From: Ferruginibacter sp. | GTDB lineage: Bacteria; Bacteroidota; Bacteroidia; Chitinophagales; Chitinophagaceae | Assembly: GCA_025357775.1 (NCBI GenBank) | Contig: JANXOQ010000317.1 | Coordinates: 1 to 5,149 of the forward strand | Length of the DNA stretch: 5,149 bases | Direction: 5' to 3' | Shown here: piece by piece, positions 1 through 5,149 of the stretch | How the letters are laid out: each line of letters opens with the position of its first letter | Position numbering within the stretch: the first letter of the stretch is position 1 | Notes under the pieces: model-generated | The model's input: the letters and a program-made list of their open reading frames with translations, nothing else | The model's database searches: none | Told to the model about the DNA's origin: nothing | Program-made: the position numbers and the translations under genes

Positions 1-902
1 CCATGGTTTTGGGTAGATATTTCACTTTTACCAGTAATAATATTTTTTACAGGATGGTTTAATCCTCTATGCCCATTTTTCATTTTATAAGTTGGAATAT
101 CATTTGCTAAAGCTAATAATTGATGCCCTAGGCAAATACCAAACAATGGTTTATCTACAGCTAATATTTTCTTTACCGTTTCTATTGCATAAAGCATTGG
201 AGCAGGGTCACCAGGACCATTGCTTATAAAGTATCCTGTCGGATTAAATTTTTCTAATTCTTCAAAACTAGTTTTAGCACTAAATACTTTTACATATACA
301 CCTCTTTCTACAAAACAATTTAAAATATTTCTTTTTACACCAAAGTCTAATACTGCTACTCTTATGGCAGAGTTTTCATTTCCTAAGGTATATGTTTCTG
401 TTGTAGTCACTACAGAAGCTAATTCTAAACCTGCCATAGTTGGCACTTCTGCCAACTGTTTTTTTAGTAGCTCTACATCATTGGTTTCAGATGATATAAT
501 GCAATTCATAGCGCCTTTCTCCCTTACATGCGCTACAAGTGCACGAGTATCAACTCCGTTTATAGCTACTACATTTTGAGCTTCAAAATAGCTTTGCAAT
601 GAATCTTCTGCCATAAAACGGCTATACTTTTCTTCTAAGTTTCTGCCAATAACTCCCTTTACTTTTACAGCATCGCTTTCTACGTCTTCGGGTTTAACAC
701 CATAGTTGCCTGTATGCACGCTATTCATTATTAAAACTTGTCCATAATAGCTTGGATCTGTAAATACCTCTTGATAACCTGTCATACCTGTGTTGAAGCA
801 AATTTCACCAGTAGTGGTGCCAATTTTTCCGAAAGCTGTTCCAATTACCAGAGTGCCGTCTTCTAATAGTAGTACTGCTTTTATTGTATTTGAGTTAGAC
901 AT
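1..902 (-). CDS. carA: Carbamoyl-phosphate synthase small subunit (glutaminase), C-terminus missing
   Basis: This subunit hydrolyses glutamine and passes ammonia to the large subunit CarB, making carbamoyl phosphate in the cytosol for pyrimidines and arginine. My own reading gives 300 complete codons from ATG at 902-900 with no stop before the window edge. The N-terminal small-chain domain spans about residues 5-140 (GTTTGEICFNTGMTGYQE at 28-45). The class I glutamine amidotransferase domain starts near residue 181 (VAVLDFGVKRNIL). It has SNGPGDP at 227-233, the nucleophile elbow GICLGHQ at 255-261 with catalytic Cys257, and TQNHG at the cut end. The family is usually about 360-380 residues, so roughly 60-80 are missing, including the region of the catalytic His and Glu. 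The ATG fits the family start (KAVLLLEDGT from residue 8). No Shine-Dalgarno is visible; the leader is AT-rich. It lies 36 bases after the broken lipoprotein gene, beyond the ribosomal terminator, so it probably uses its own or an upstream non-ribosomal promoter, which I could not identify. Confidence 0.97.
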   Translation of the reverse strand, partial: MSNSNTIKAVLLLEDGTLVIGTAFGKIGTTTGEICFNTGMTGYQEVFTDPSYYGQVLIMNSVHTGNYGVKPEDVESDAVKVKGVIGRNLEEKYSRFMAEDSLQSYFEAQNVVAINGVDTRALVAHVREKGAMNCIISSETNDVELLKKQLAEVPTMAGLELASVVTTTETYTLGNENSAIRVAVLDFGVKRNILNCFVERGVYVKVFSAKTSFEELEKFNPTGYFISNGPGDPAPMLYAIETVKKILAVDKPLFGICLGHQLLALANDIPTYKMKNGHRGLNHPVKNIITGKSEISTQNH

Positions 903-938
903 ATAAATTTCAAATTAATTTTAAAGATTTATAATTTG

Positions 939-1475
939 TTATTGTTTGGTATCATTATGAACGAATACATTTTTACTACTTTTAGGTGTGGAGTACCCAG
1001 GAGAGGATACCATTCCTACAATTTTCCATTCATCTTTTTCCAATTTAAAAACCCTACTTTCTAGAATTGTTTTCTTCAAACCATTTGGCGTATTTTGGGT
1101 TTTCTTATATTTCACAAAAGCTATTTTATTGTCTAATTCTATATTAAAATCCTCAATAATATTTTTGTTAATTATGGAATCATTTTCAGGGATAGGATTA
1201 TCTTTCATCCAACTAGAAACGAACTGTTTCAAATCCTCCCATCCATTTGCTCTTAACGTTACATCATCTTCTACACATACCCAATAAACAGAAAGAATGC
1301 AAAAAACAATTATTCTATGCTGCGCTGTTTTTTTTATAAAAAGCTTTATTTTCTTCCCATGCCTTTGCTTTCAGTATGGAAGTTATTTCTTCTTTATTAT
1401 CTAATTTTTTATTTTCTTGTTTGCAGCTAAGTATTAAAACCACCGTTACAAAAAAAATAGACGATATGACTTCAT
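939..1475 (-). pseudogene. Frame-disrupted SnoaL/NTF2-like (DUF4440-type) small lipoprotein
   Basis: The pieces of one small secreted lipoprotein lie in order on the minus strand but in different frames. ATG at 1475-1473 starts MKSYRLFF, then meets TAA just past an 8-T run (coding strand) at 1457-1450. One extra T there restores a signal peptide with lipobox LILSC (Cys codon 1425-1423), followed by CKQENKKLDNKEEI and the first helix KAKAWEENKAFYKKN. That frame ends in TAG at 1317-1315. The rest is open in the third frame from about 1370 to the TAA at 941-939. It includes TLRANGWEDLKQF, SSWMKDNPIPEN, NKIAFVKYK and the C-terminal strands ESRVFKLEKDEWKIVGM. These match the layout of SnoaL/DUF4440-like lipoproteins I know from Bacteroidota. 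The 3' frame has no suitable ATG; its only early start would be TTG at 1232, which lies inside the domain. The second break could be a one-base gain in the A8 run at 1335-1328 (coding strand), or a TGG-to-TAG change plus a nearby frameshift. Sequencing error in homopolymers is a real alternative. Function unknown; the family assignment is by pattern only. Confidence 0.72.
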
Positions 1476-1520
1476 ATAGTATTTATCATTTTTTACTTGA
1501 AAGTATTTTTGCAATAATAT

Positions 1521-1549
1521 AAAAAAAGCTCCGATAAAAATATCGGAGC
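1521..1549 (-). terminator. Intrinsic terminator closing the ribosomal cluster after rplQ
   Basis: A perfect 9-bp stem (GCTCCGATA at 1528-1536 with TATCGGAGC at 1541-1549) and a 4-base loop are followed, in minus-strand reading, by seven T residues (1527-1521). It starts 27 bases after the rplQ stop. There is no matching T-run on the plus strand, so it acts for leftward transcription only. It separates the ribosomal protein genes from the broken lipoprotein gene and carA. Confidence 0.93.
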
Positions 1550-1576
1550 CATATAAAAATTTTATAAATTAGTAAA

Positions 1577-2368
1577 TTAGATTTCTTTACCGTTATTTAA
1601 TTTTAATTTCAATTCTTCCAACTCATCCATCTTACCATCAGCGGCAAGTTGAGATTGTTGAGCCCAAGTTGTGGGGTCTAAATGACCAACTCTTGCAGTA
1701 GCAGAAGTTAAAATTTCTTTTACTTTATCTGCATCAGTAATAGCCAAAACAGCAAAGGTAGAAATACCAGCGGCTATCAAAACTTCAGCAGCTTTTGGGC
1801 CAATACCTTCAATGATTGTTAAATCATCTTCGTTAGAAGATGTAGTGGATTTCGGAGCAGGAACTGTTTCTATTACTGCATCTGTAACTACATCATCGGA
1901 ATTAGTTGTAGCTTTTGCTTTAGCTCCACCACTTCTACGAGTTTTCTTAGCTGGTTCTGCACCTGCATCAGTGTCAATGTGTTTGCCATAAACTTCGTTA
2001 AAGTCTACTAGTTCTATCATTGCCATTTCTGCGTTATCTCCTTGTCTTGCACCTAGCTTTATAATACGTGTATATCCACCTGGGCGGCCAACTACTTTTG
2101 GTGCAACAACTGTAAATAATTCTTTCACTGCTGCTTTATCATTTAGGTAACTAAACACTATACGGTGATTGTGGCTAATTGCTTCTTTACTTTCTGTAGC
2201 TTTTGTTTTTGTAATTAATGGCTCAATGTATGTACGAAGTGCCTTAGCTTTTGCAACAGTTGTTGTTATTCTTTTGTAAGTAATTAATTGACAACCAAGG
2301 TTCATCAATAAAGCTCTTCTATGAGATGCTGTTCTACTTAAATTGTTATTTTTGTTTCCGTGACGCAT
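1577..2368 (-). CDS. rplQ: 50S ribosomal protein L17 with C-terminal helix-hairpin-helix extension
   Basis: L17 binds 23S rRNA in the large ribosomal subunit. Residues 1-125 are a complete L17: the N-terminal signature [20 protein letters not shown], the [14 protein letters not shown] segment at 33-45, and the closing [20 protein letters not shown] at 97-116. The usual bacterial length is about 115-130 residues; this protein has 263. The extra part is a Lys/Arg/Ala/Thr-rich linker (about 138-180) and then a compact domain at 181-263. That domain has the hairpin motif [18 protein letters not shown] at 185-202, DPTTW at 231-235 and a terminal amphipathic helix. It resembles the GIGPK-type helix-hairpin-helix module annotated in other proteins as a flap-endonuclease-like DNA-binding domain; here a nucleic-acid or rRNA contact is only an inference. 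The start is fixed by the family's MRHG. The leader is A/T-rich without a Shine-Dalgarno. Last gene of the cluster, 173 bases after rpoA and just before a terminator. Confidence 0.97.
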   Translation of the reverse strand: MRHGNKNNNLSRTASHRRALLMNLGCQLITYKRITTTVAKAKALRTYIEPLITKTKATESKEAISHNHRIVFSYLNDKAAVKELFTVVAPKVVGRPGGYTRIIKLGARQGDNAEMAMIELVDFNEVYGKHIDTDAGAEPAKKTRRSGGAKAKATTNSDDVVTDAVIETVPAPKSTTSSNEDDLTIIEGIGPKAAEVLIAAGISTFAVLAITDADKVKEILTSATARVGHLDPTTWAQQSQLAADGKMDELEELKLKLNNGKEI

Positions 2369-2486
2369 GATTTTTGTTTTTTTTTAATAACCAGTACCGT
2401 GTCAGGAATTACCAGTTATCCATTCGGACTTTTTTAAAATTATTAAATTGTTATTTTGCTTTAATTTTAGATAAATATTGGTAAAC

Positions 2487-2524
2487 CTTCGAATAAATAT
2501 TTATTACTTATCTCCATTTCGAAG
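2487..2524. repeat. Inverted repeat in the rpoA-rplQ spacer
   Basis: A 7-bp inverted repeat (CTTCGAA at 2487-2493, TTCGAAG at 2518-2524) encloses 24 bases that include the upstream part of a 14-base palindrome, AATAAATATTTATT (2492-2505, overlapping the left arm by two bases). No T-run follows on either strand, so it does not look like a terminator. The rest of this 173-base spacer (2369-2541) holds no gene that I can see; it is AT-rich leader sequence for rplQ, with ACCAGT occurring twice near 2390-2415. Confidence 0.4.
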
Positions 2525-2541
2525 AATATAGGAACAAGTTC

Positions 2542-3540
2542 TTAATTTTCGTCCTCTATTTTTAATTTGCTCAAATCCATACCAAAGCTCAATCCCCTAT
2601 CTTGCAATACAGCATCTATTTCGCTTAAAGATTTCTGACCAAAGTTTCTAAACTTCATCAAATCTTCTTGCTCATATTGTACTAGTTCGCTTAATGAATT
2701 AATCTTTGCTGCCTTTAAGCAATTGAAAGCACGTACAGAAAGGTCTAAATCTTCCAAAGGAGTTTTAAGCATTTTACGTAATTGTAAAGTATGCTCATCT
2801 ACCATATCTTCTTTCTTATCTTCTTTTGTATCAAATGTGATGTTTTCATCAGTAATTATCATCAAATGTTGAATAAGTATACGACTAGCTTGTTTAACTG
2901 CTTCTTCAGGGTGTATTGTACCATCCGTAACAACATCCATTACTAATTTCTCAAAATCAGTACGTTGTTCTACTCTAGTATTTTCTATTAAATATTTTAC
3001 ATTTTTTATTGGAGTGTAGATAGCATCCACAGGTATATATCCAAAAATATTACTTTTTTCTTTATGGTCTTCTGCAGGCACATAACCACGACCACGGCCG
3101 ATTGTAATATCAATATCTAACTTTGCACTACTGTCTAATGTACAAATCATCAGTTCAGGGTTCATTACTTCAAACATTGGAGTAGCTTCACCAATCATAC
3201 CAGCAGTAAACTCTGTTTTATTTTTTATTGACAATGTAACTTTTTCAGACATAATCTCATGCTCACCTAATAGTTTGAACCTTACTTGCTTCAAATTGAG
3301 AATCATTTCAGTTACATCTTCGGTTATACCTTTTATTGTAGCAAATTCGTGGTCAGCACCTGCAATGTTTATACCAACAATTGCATATCCTTCCAAAGAA
3401 TTTAATAAAACACGACGAAGTGCATTTCCTATAGTAACACCATACCCGGGCTCTAATGGACGAAATTCAAATTGAGCTTCGAAATCAGTAGCTTTTTGTA
3501 GTACAATTTTATCTGGTTTAACAAAATTAAAAACGGCCAT
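2542..3540 (-). CDS. rpoA: DNA-directed RNA polymerase subunit alpha
   Basis: Alpha dimerises to nucleate assembly of RNA polymerase, and its C-terminal domain contacts upstream promoter DNA and activators. The protein is full length at 332 residues. The N-terminal dimerisation domain (about 1-235) shows the assembly motif PLEPGYGVTIGNALRRVLLN at 28-47, the TIKGITEDVTEMILNLK segment at 68-84, and GRGRGYVPAED at 148-158. A charged linker (about 237-250) leads to the C-terminal helix-hairpin-helix domain at about 260-322. There SVRAFNCLKAA (268-278) carries Arg270 and Asn273, the equivalents of E. coli Arg265 and Asn268 that bind UP-element DNA, and FRNFGQKSLSEI (297-308) is the second DNA-facing loop. 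ATG at 3540 gives the family start MAVFNF. The leader AAACAAATAAAA lacks a Shine-Dalgarno. It follows rpsD after a 119-base spacer with a terminator-like inverted repeat, which could set alpha output relative to S4. Confidence 0.98.
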   Translation of the reverse strand: MAVFNFVKPDKIVLQKATDFEAQFEFRPLEPGYGVTIGNALRRVLLNSLEGYAIVGINIAGADHEFATIKGITEDVTEMILNLKQVRFKLLGEHEIMSEKVTLSIKNKTEFTAGMIGEATPMFEVMNPELMICTLDSSAKLDIDITIGRGRGYVPAEDHKEKSNIFGYIPVDAIYTPIKNVKYLIENTRVEQRTDFEKLVMDVVTDGTIHPEEAVKQASRILIQHLMIITDENITFDTKEDKKEDMVDEHTLQLRKMLKTPLEDLDLSVRAFNCLKAAKINSLSELVQYEQEDLMKFRNFGQKSLSEIDAVLQDRGLSFGMDLSKLKIEDEN

Positions 3541-3561
3541 TTTTATTTGTTTAGTTTAATT

Positions 3562-3653
3562 AAAAAAAAGTATTGAGTATTGAGATTTAAGTATTGAGAT
3601 TTGATATTTAGTAATGAGATGATAGTTTATCTTAATACTAAATACTCAATACT
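3562..3653 (-). repeat. AGTATTGAG repeat element with 13-bp inverted repeat and U8 tract (rpsD-rpoA spacer)
   Basis: Most of this spacer is one structured element. AGTATTGAGTATT (3569-3581) is exactly complementary to AATACTCAATACT (3641-3653), with a 59-base loop. In the direction of transcription the second arm runs straight into eight T residues (3569-3562, the first shared with the stem), as in an intrinsic terminator. The plus strand also shows AGTATTGAG at 3569, 3576 and 3590, and a one-mismatch copy at 3610. AGTATTGAGATTT is repeated exactly at 3576-3588 and 3590-3602, a 14-base period. Opposed units AATACT lie at 3634, 3642 and 3648. A related copy lies at 4354-4415. The long loop makes efficient termination doubtful; it may attenuate or stabilise mRNA, or be an intergenic repeat that inserted here. 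Confidence 0.72.
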
Positions 3654-3659
3654 AGGATC

Positions 3660-4265
3660 TTATTTAGAGTACAATTCTACAATTAATTGCTCCTTTATAT
3701 TTTCTGGAACATTTTCTCTCTCAGGATATGTAATAAAAGTACCTTTCATTTCTGATTCATTCCATTCAACCCATCCAAACTTTGGATTTTTTCCACGAAG
3801 ATTGTCAGTAATAGATTTATTGATAGCACTCTTATTTTTCAACCCTATCACATCACCTGGCTGGCAACTATAAGATGGGATATTTACTACCTCACCATTT
3901 ACAGTAATATGCTTGTGACTTACTAATTGGCGTGAACCTTGGCGACTAATACAAATACCCATTCTGTAAACTGTATTATCTAAACGTGCTTCTAGTAATT
4001 TAATAAGATTTTCACCAGTAACGCCTCTTTTACGAGCAGCTTCAGCATATGTTTTACGGAATTGTTTTTCCAACAAACCATAAGTATACTTAGCTTTTTG
4101 TTTTTCTGATAACTGTAATCCGTACTCACTTGGAGCTTTGCGCTTTTTGGTAGCACCATGCATTCCAGGAGGAACACTATTTTTGGTTAACCACTTTCCG
4201 TTTCCGGTAATTAATTCTCCAAATCTACGGGAGATTTTTGTTTTGGGGCCTGTGTAACGTGCCAT
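3660..4265 (-). CDS. rpsD: 30S ribosomal protein S4
   Basis: S4 is a primary 16S rRNA binder that starts assembly of the 30S body; in several bacteria it also represses its own operon. The 201-residue length is standard. MARYTGPKTKISRRFGE (1-17) is the family start, which fixes the ATG at 4265-4263. SEYGLQLSEKQKAKYTYGLL (46-65) is the conserved helical core, and the S4 RNA-binding fold spans about 92-152 (ARLDNTVYRMGI, SRQGSRQLVSHKHITVNGE, QPGDVIGL). The N-terminal region has no Cys cluster, so this is the zinc-free type. The C-terminus (VPENIKEQLIVELYSK) is normal. It follows rpsK after 154 bases that carry a hairpin close upstream of the start and a repeat element, and precedes rpoA by 119 bases. 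Confidence 0.98.
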   Translation of the reverse strand: MARYTGPKTKISRRFGELITGNGKWLTKNSVPPGMHGATKKRKAPSEYGLQLSEKQKAKYTYGLLEKQFRKTYAEAARKRGVTGENLIKLLEARLDNTVYRMGICISRQGSRQLVSHKHITVNGEVVNIPSYSCQPGDVIGLKNKSAINKSITDNLRGKNPKFGWVEWNESEMKGTFITYPERENVPENIKEQLIVELYSK

Positions 4266-4294
4266 AACTTAAATATATATGATTTTTTAGTGAC

Positions 4295-4334
4295 GATTCA
4301 TCATCATAAAAATCTTAAAAATCGATGATGAACC
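4295..4334 (-). promoter_or_regulatory. Hairpin in the rpsD leader
   Basis: TTCATCATC (4297-4305) pairs with GATGATGAA (4324-4332): nine Watson-Crick pairs. In the minus-strand transcript one G-C pair and two G-U pairs extend the stem to 12 (4295-4306 with 4323-4334) around a 16-base A/U-rich loop. It ends 29 bases before the rpsD ATG and no U-run follows, so it looks more like a leader element than a terminator. Autogenous control by S4 is a possibility from knowledge of other phyla; the sequence itself shows only the hairpin. Confidence 0.5.
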
Positions 4335-4353
4335 CTTTATATAATTAGACATG

Positions 4354-4415
4354 AGTATTGAGAATGAACACTCGATAATAGTTATCTAGTATCCCAATAC
4401 TAATATCTGAATACT
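4354..4415. repeat. Second, degenerate copy of the AGTATTGAG element (rpsK-rpsD spacer)
   Basis: AGTATTGAG (4354-4362) opens this copy, and CAATACT (4395-4401) and AATACT (4410-4415) oppose it. The middle part, GATAATAGTTATCT at 4374-4387, closely matches GATGATAGTTTATCT at 3618-3632 of the rpsD-rpoA copy. By eye the two copies align over about 62 bases with only small gaps. The inverted repeat here is shorter (7 bp, AGTATTG with CAATACT) and no T-run follows, so it is not terminator-like. The element ends 4 bases from the rpsK stop codon. Confidence 0.62.
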
Positions 4416-4419
4416 TGTT

Positions 4420-4833
4420 TTAAACTCTTCTTTTCTTTGGAGGTCTGCAACCATTATGTGGCATTGGTGTAATATCTTTTATAGATACTACTTCTATACC
4501 GTTTTGAGATAAAGAACGTATAGCACCTTCACGTCCGCTTCCTGGTCCTTTTACAAATACATCTACTTTTTTAAGTCCTGCATCTAATGCTATCTTAGCA
4601 CAATCTGCGCCTGCCATTTGTGCTGCATATGGTGTATTCTTTTTAGAACCTCTAAAACCCATTTTACCAGCAGAAGCCCAAGAAATAACTTGACCTTGCT
4701 TATTGGTAAGACTAATTATTATGTTGTTAAAGGTTGCACTTATATGCGCATCTCCGTATGCTTCTACTTTTACTACTCTCTTTTTTGCAGCTGCTTTTGC
4801 GCCTTGCTTGCCTTTTTGTTGTGCTTTTGCCAT
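4420..4833 (-). CDS. rpsK: 30S ribosomal protein S11
   Basis: S11 lies on the 30S platform next to the mRNA exit and 16S rRNA helix 45 region. At 137 residues it is a little longer than the usual 128-130 because of an Ala/Lys/Gln-rich N-terminal tail (2-19). The core is typical: [18 protein letters not shown] (30-47), [19 protein letters not shown] (56-74), [15 protein letters not shown] (94-108), and the C-terminal signature [18 protein letters not shown] (120-137). The ATG at 4833-4831 gives MAKAQQ; the leader TTTTTAAAACAA has no Shine-Dalgarno. It lies 205 bases downstream of rpsM, an unusually large gap for this gene pair, and 154 bases upstream of rpsD. Confidence 0.98.
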   Translation of the reverse strand: MAKAQQKGKQGAKAAAKKRVVKVEAYGDAHISATFNNIIISLTNKQGQVISWASAGKMGFRGSKKNTPYAAQMAGADCAKIALDAGLKKVDVFVKGPGSGREGAIRSLSQNGIEVVSIKDITPMPHNGCRPPKKRRV

Positions 4834-4860
4834 TTGTTTTAAAAATGTTAGGTATTCGTT

Positions 4861-4886
4861 AAAAAATTTTTACTTGTAAAGTAAAA
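4861..4886 (-). promoter_or_regulatory. AU-rich hairpin plus U6 tract ahead of rpsK
   Basis: A perfect 8-bp stem (TTTTACTT at 4868-4875 with AAGTAAAA at 4879-4886) has a 3-base loop. It is followed in the transcribed direction by A and then six T residues (4866-4861). The shape is that of a weak intrinsic terminator or attenuator, 27 bases before the rpsK ATG. The stem has only one G-C pair, so it is thermodynamically poor and may be chance in such AT-rich DNA. Confidence 0.35.
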
Positions 4887-4962
4887 TAAATGCAACCCTC
4901 CTGCTGGCTCAATAGCTATCTAGTGTTGTATTTTGAAATATAGAGCTTAATTAAATACAGTT

Positions 4963-5033
4963 ATTAATTTTTGTTGAACTAAAAATTCAGCATTAACTAA
5001 ATCAATAGTATTAGTAATTCAACAAATATTAAT
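4963..5033. repeat. Long inverted repeat just downstream of rpsM
   Basis: Arms 4963-4978 and 5018-5033 pair at 15 of 16 positions, with TTTGTTGAA (4970-4978) and TTCAACAAA (5018-5026) as the perfect core, around a 39-base loop. A smaller ACTAA/TTAGT hairpin (4996-5000 with 5011-5015) sits inside the loop. It begins 5 bases beyond the rpsM stop. After the second arm the transcript reads AATAACTG without a U-run, so it is not a standard terminator. It could protect the 3' end of a processed mRNA or be a mobile-repeat remnant. The rest of the 4834-5038 spacer shows no gene. Confidence 0.5.
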
Positions 5034-5038
5034 TACAA

Positions 5039-5149
5039 TTATTTGGTTACTTTCTTTTTACCAGCAACTGTTTTGCGCTTTCCTTTTCTTGTACGGCTGT
5101 TTGTACGGGTACGCTGACCACGCAAAGGCAAACCTTTACGATGACGTAA
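5039..5149 (-). CDS. rpsM: 30S ribosomal protein S13, C-terminal 36 residues
   Basis: S13 lies in the 30S head, contacts tRNA and forms bridges to the large subunit. Only its end is present: 36 codons read in from the right edge, then TAA at 5041-5039. The visible part holds the conserved [20 protein letters not shown] and a Lys-rich tail ending VAGKKKVTK, the normal basic C-terminus of bacterial S13. Roughly 90 N-terminal residues lie outside the window. Its position ahead of rpsK is the usual order for this cluster. Confidence 0.95.
   Translation of the reverse strand, partial: LRHRKGLPLRGQRTRTNSRTRKGKRKTVAGKKKVTK

Noticed and set aside
220..579. Plus-strand open frame of 119 codons
   Set aside because: It lies fully antisense to carA, whose conserved motifs are clear in the opposite frame; its product has no recognisable family features.
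903..938. Bacteroidota-type promoter (TTAATTTG, close to TAnnTTTG) ahead of carA
   Set aside because: The match is incomplete, no -33 TTTG lies at the right distance, and the start site would fall almost on the ATG.
939..1232. An intact 97-residue gene starting at TTG 1232
   Set aside because: The open frame continues upstream with domain sequence (TLRANGWED), so the TTG falls inside the domain. It has no leader signal and the matching N-terminal part is found upstream in another frame.
988..1287. Plus-strand open frame of 99 codons
   Set aside because: Antisense to the lipoprotein remnant. The minus-strand reading has the recognisable domain; this one is Phe/Ser/Leu-rich as expected of a shadow.
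1315..1475. Two tandem lipoprotein genes instead of one broken gene
   Set aside because: The upstream piece ends after the first helix and the downstream piece lacks it, so together they make one domain rather than two copies.
3569..3618. CRISPR-like array
   Set aside because: The repeat unit is only 9-13 bases, with overlapping or near-adjacent copies and no regular spacers; it is a short tandem repeat in an inverted element.
3601..3873. Plus-strand open frame over the rpsD 3' end and repeat
   Set aside because: It overlaps rpsD in antisense and begins inside the repeat element; no family features.
3992..4177. Minus-strand open frame of 61 codons inside rpsD
   Set aside because: Out-of-frame overlap with the well-conserved S4 gene and no features of its own.
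4618..4842. Plus-strand Cys/Phe-rich open frame
   Set aside because: Antisense shadow of the Lys/Ala-rich N-terminus of S11.

Overview
The window is a low-GC bacterial chromosome segment with every recognised gene on the minus strand. In transcription order it reads rpsM (3' end only), rpsK, rpsD, rpoA, rplQ, a broken small lipoprotein gene, and carA (C-terminal part cut off by the window edge). Gene order, protein sequence character, the lack of Shine-Dalgarno motifs ahead of the starts, and carA lying downstream of rplQ all point to Bacteroidota, probably a Chitinophagia/Sphingobacteriia-like lineage. The exact taxon is an inference.

From 5149 down to 1577 is the alpha-type ribosomal protein/RNA polymerase cluster: S13, S11, S4, the RNA polymerase alpha subunit and L17. 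The genes are intact but separated by unusually roomy, AT-rich spacers of 205, 154, 119 and 173 bases. These spacers hold inverted repeats: a long 71-base inverted repeat and an AU-rich hairpin with a U-tract between rpsM and rpsK; a 12-pair hairpin just upstream of rpsD; and two related copies of an AGTATTGAG/CTCAATACT element, one between rpsK and rpsD and a larger one between rpsD and rpoA. The larger copy ends in a U8 tract and so resembles a terminator. L17 is about twice the usual length because it carries a C-terminal helix-hairpin-helix-like domain.

A strong intrinsic terminator at 1521-1549 closes the ribosomal cluster just after rplQ. Beyond it, 939-1475 encodes what looks like one SnoaL/NTF2-like lipoprotein split over reading frames, with candidate indels in two 8-base homopolymers and an in-frame TAG. 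It is either a decaying gene, a phase-variable gene, or the product of sequencing error. carA (carbamoyl-phosphate synthase small subunit, for pyrimidine and arginine synthesis) follows 36 bases later and runs off the left end.

I see no new defence system, CRISPR array, RNA gene or transposase. The most interesting parts are the extended L17, the broken lipoprotein gene and the repeat-bearing spacers inside the ribosomal operon.
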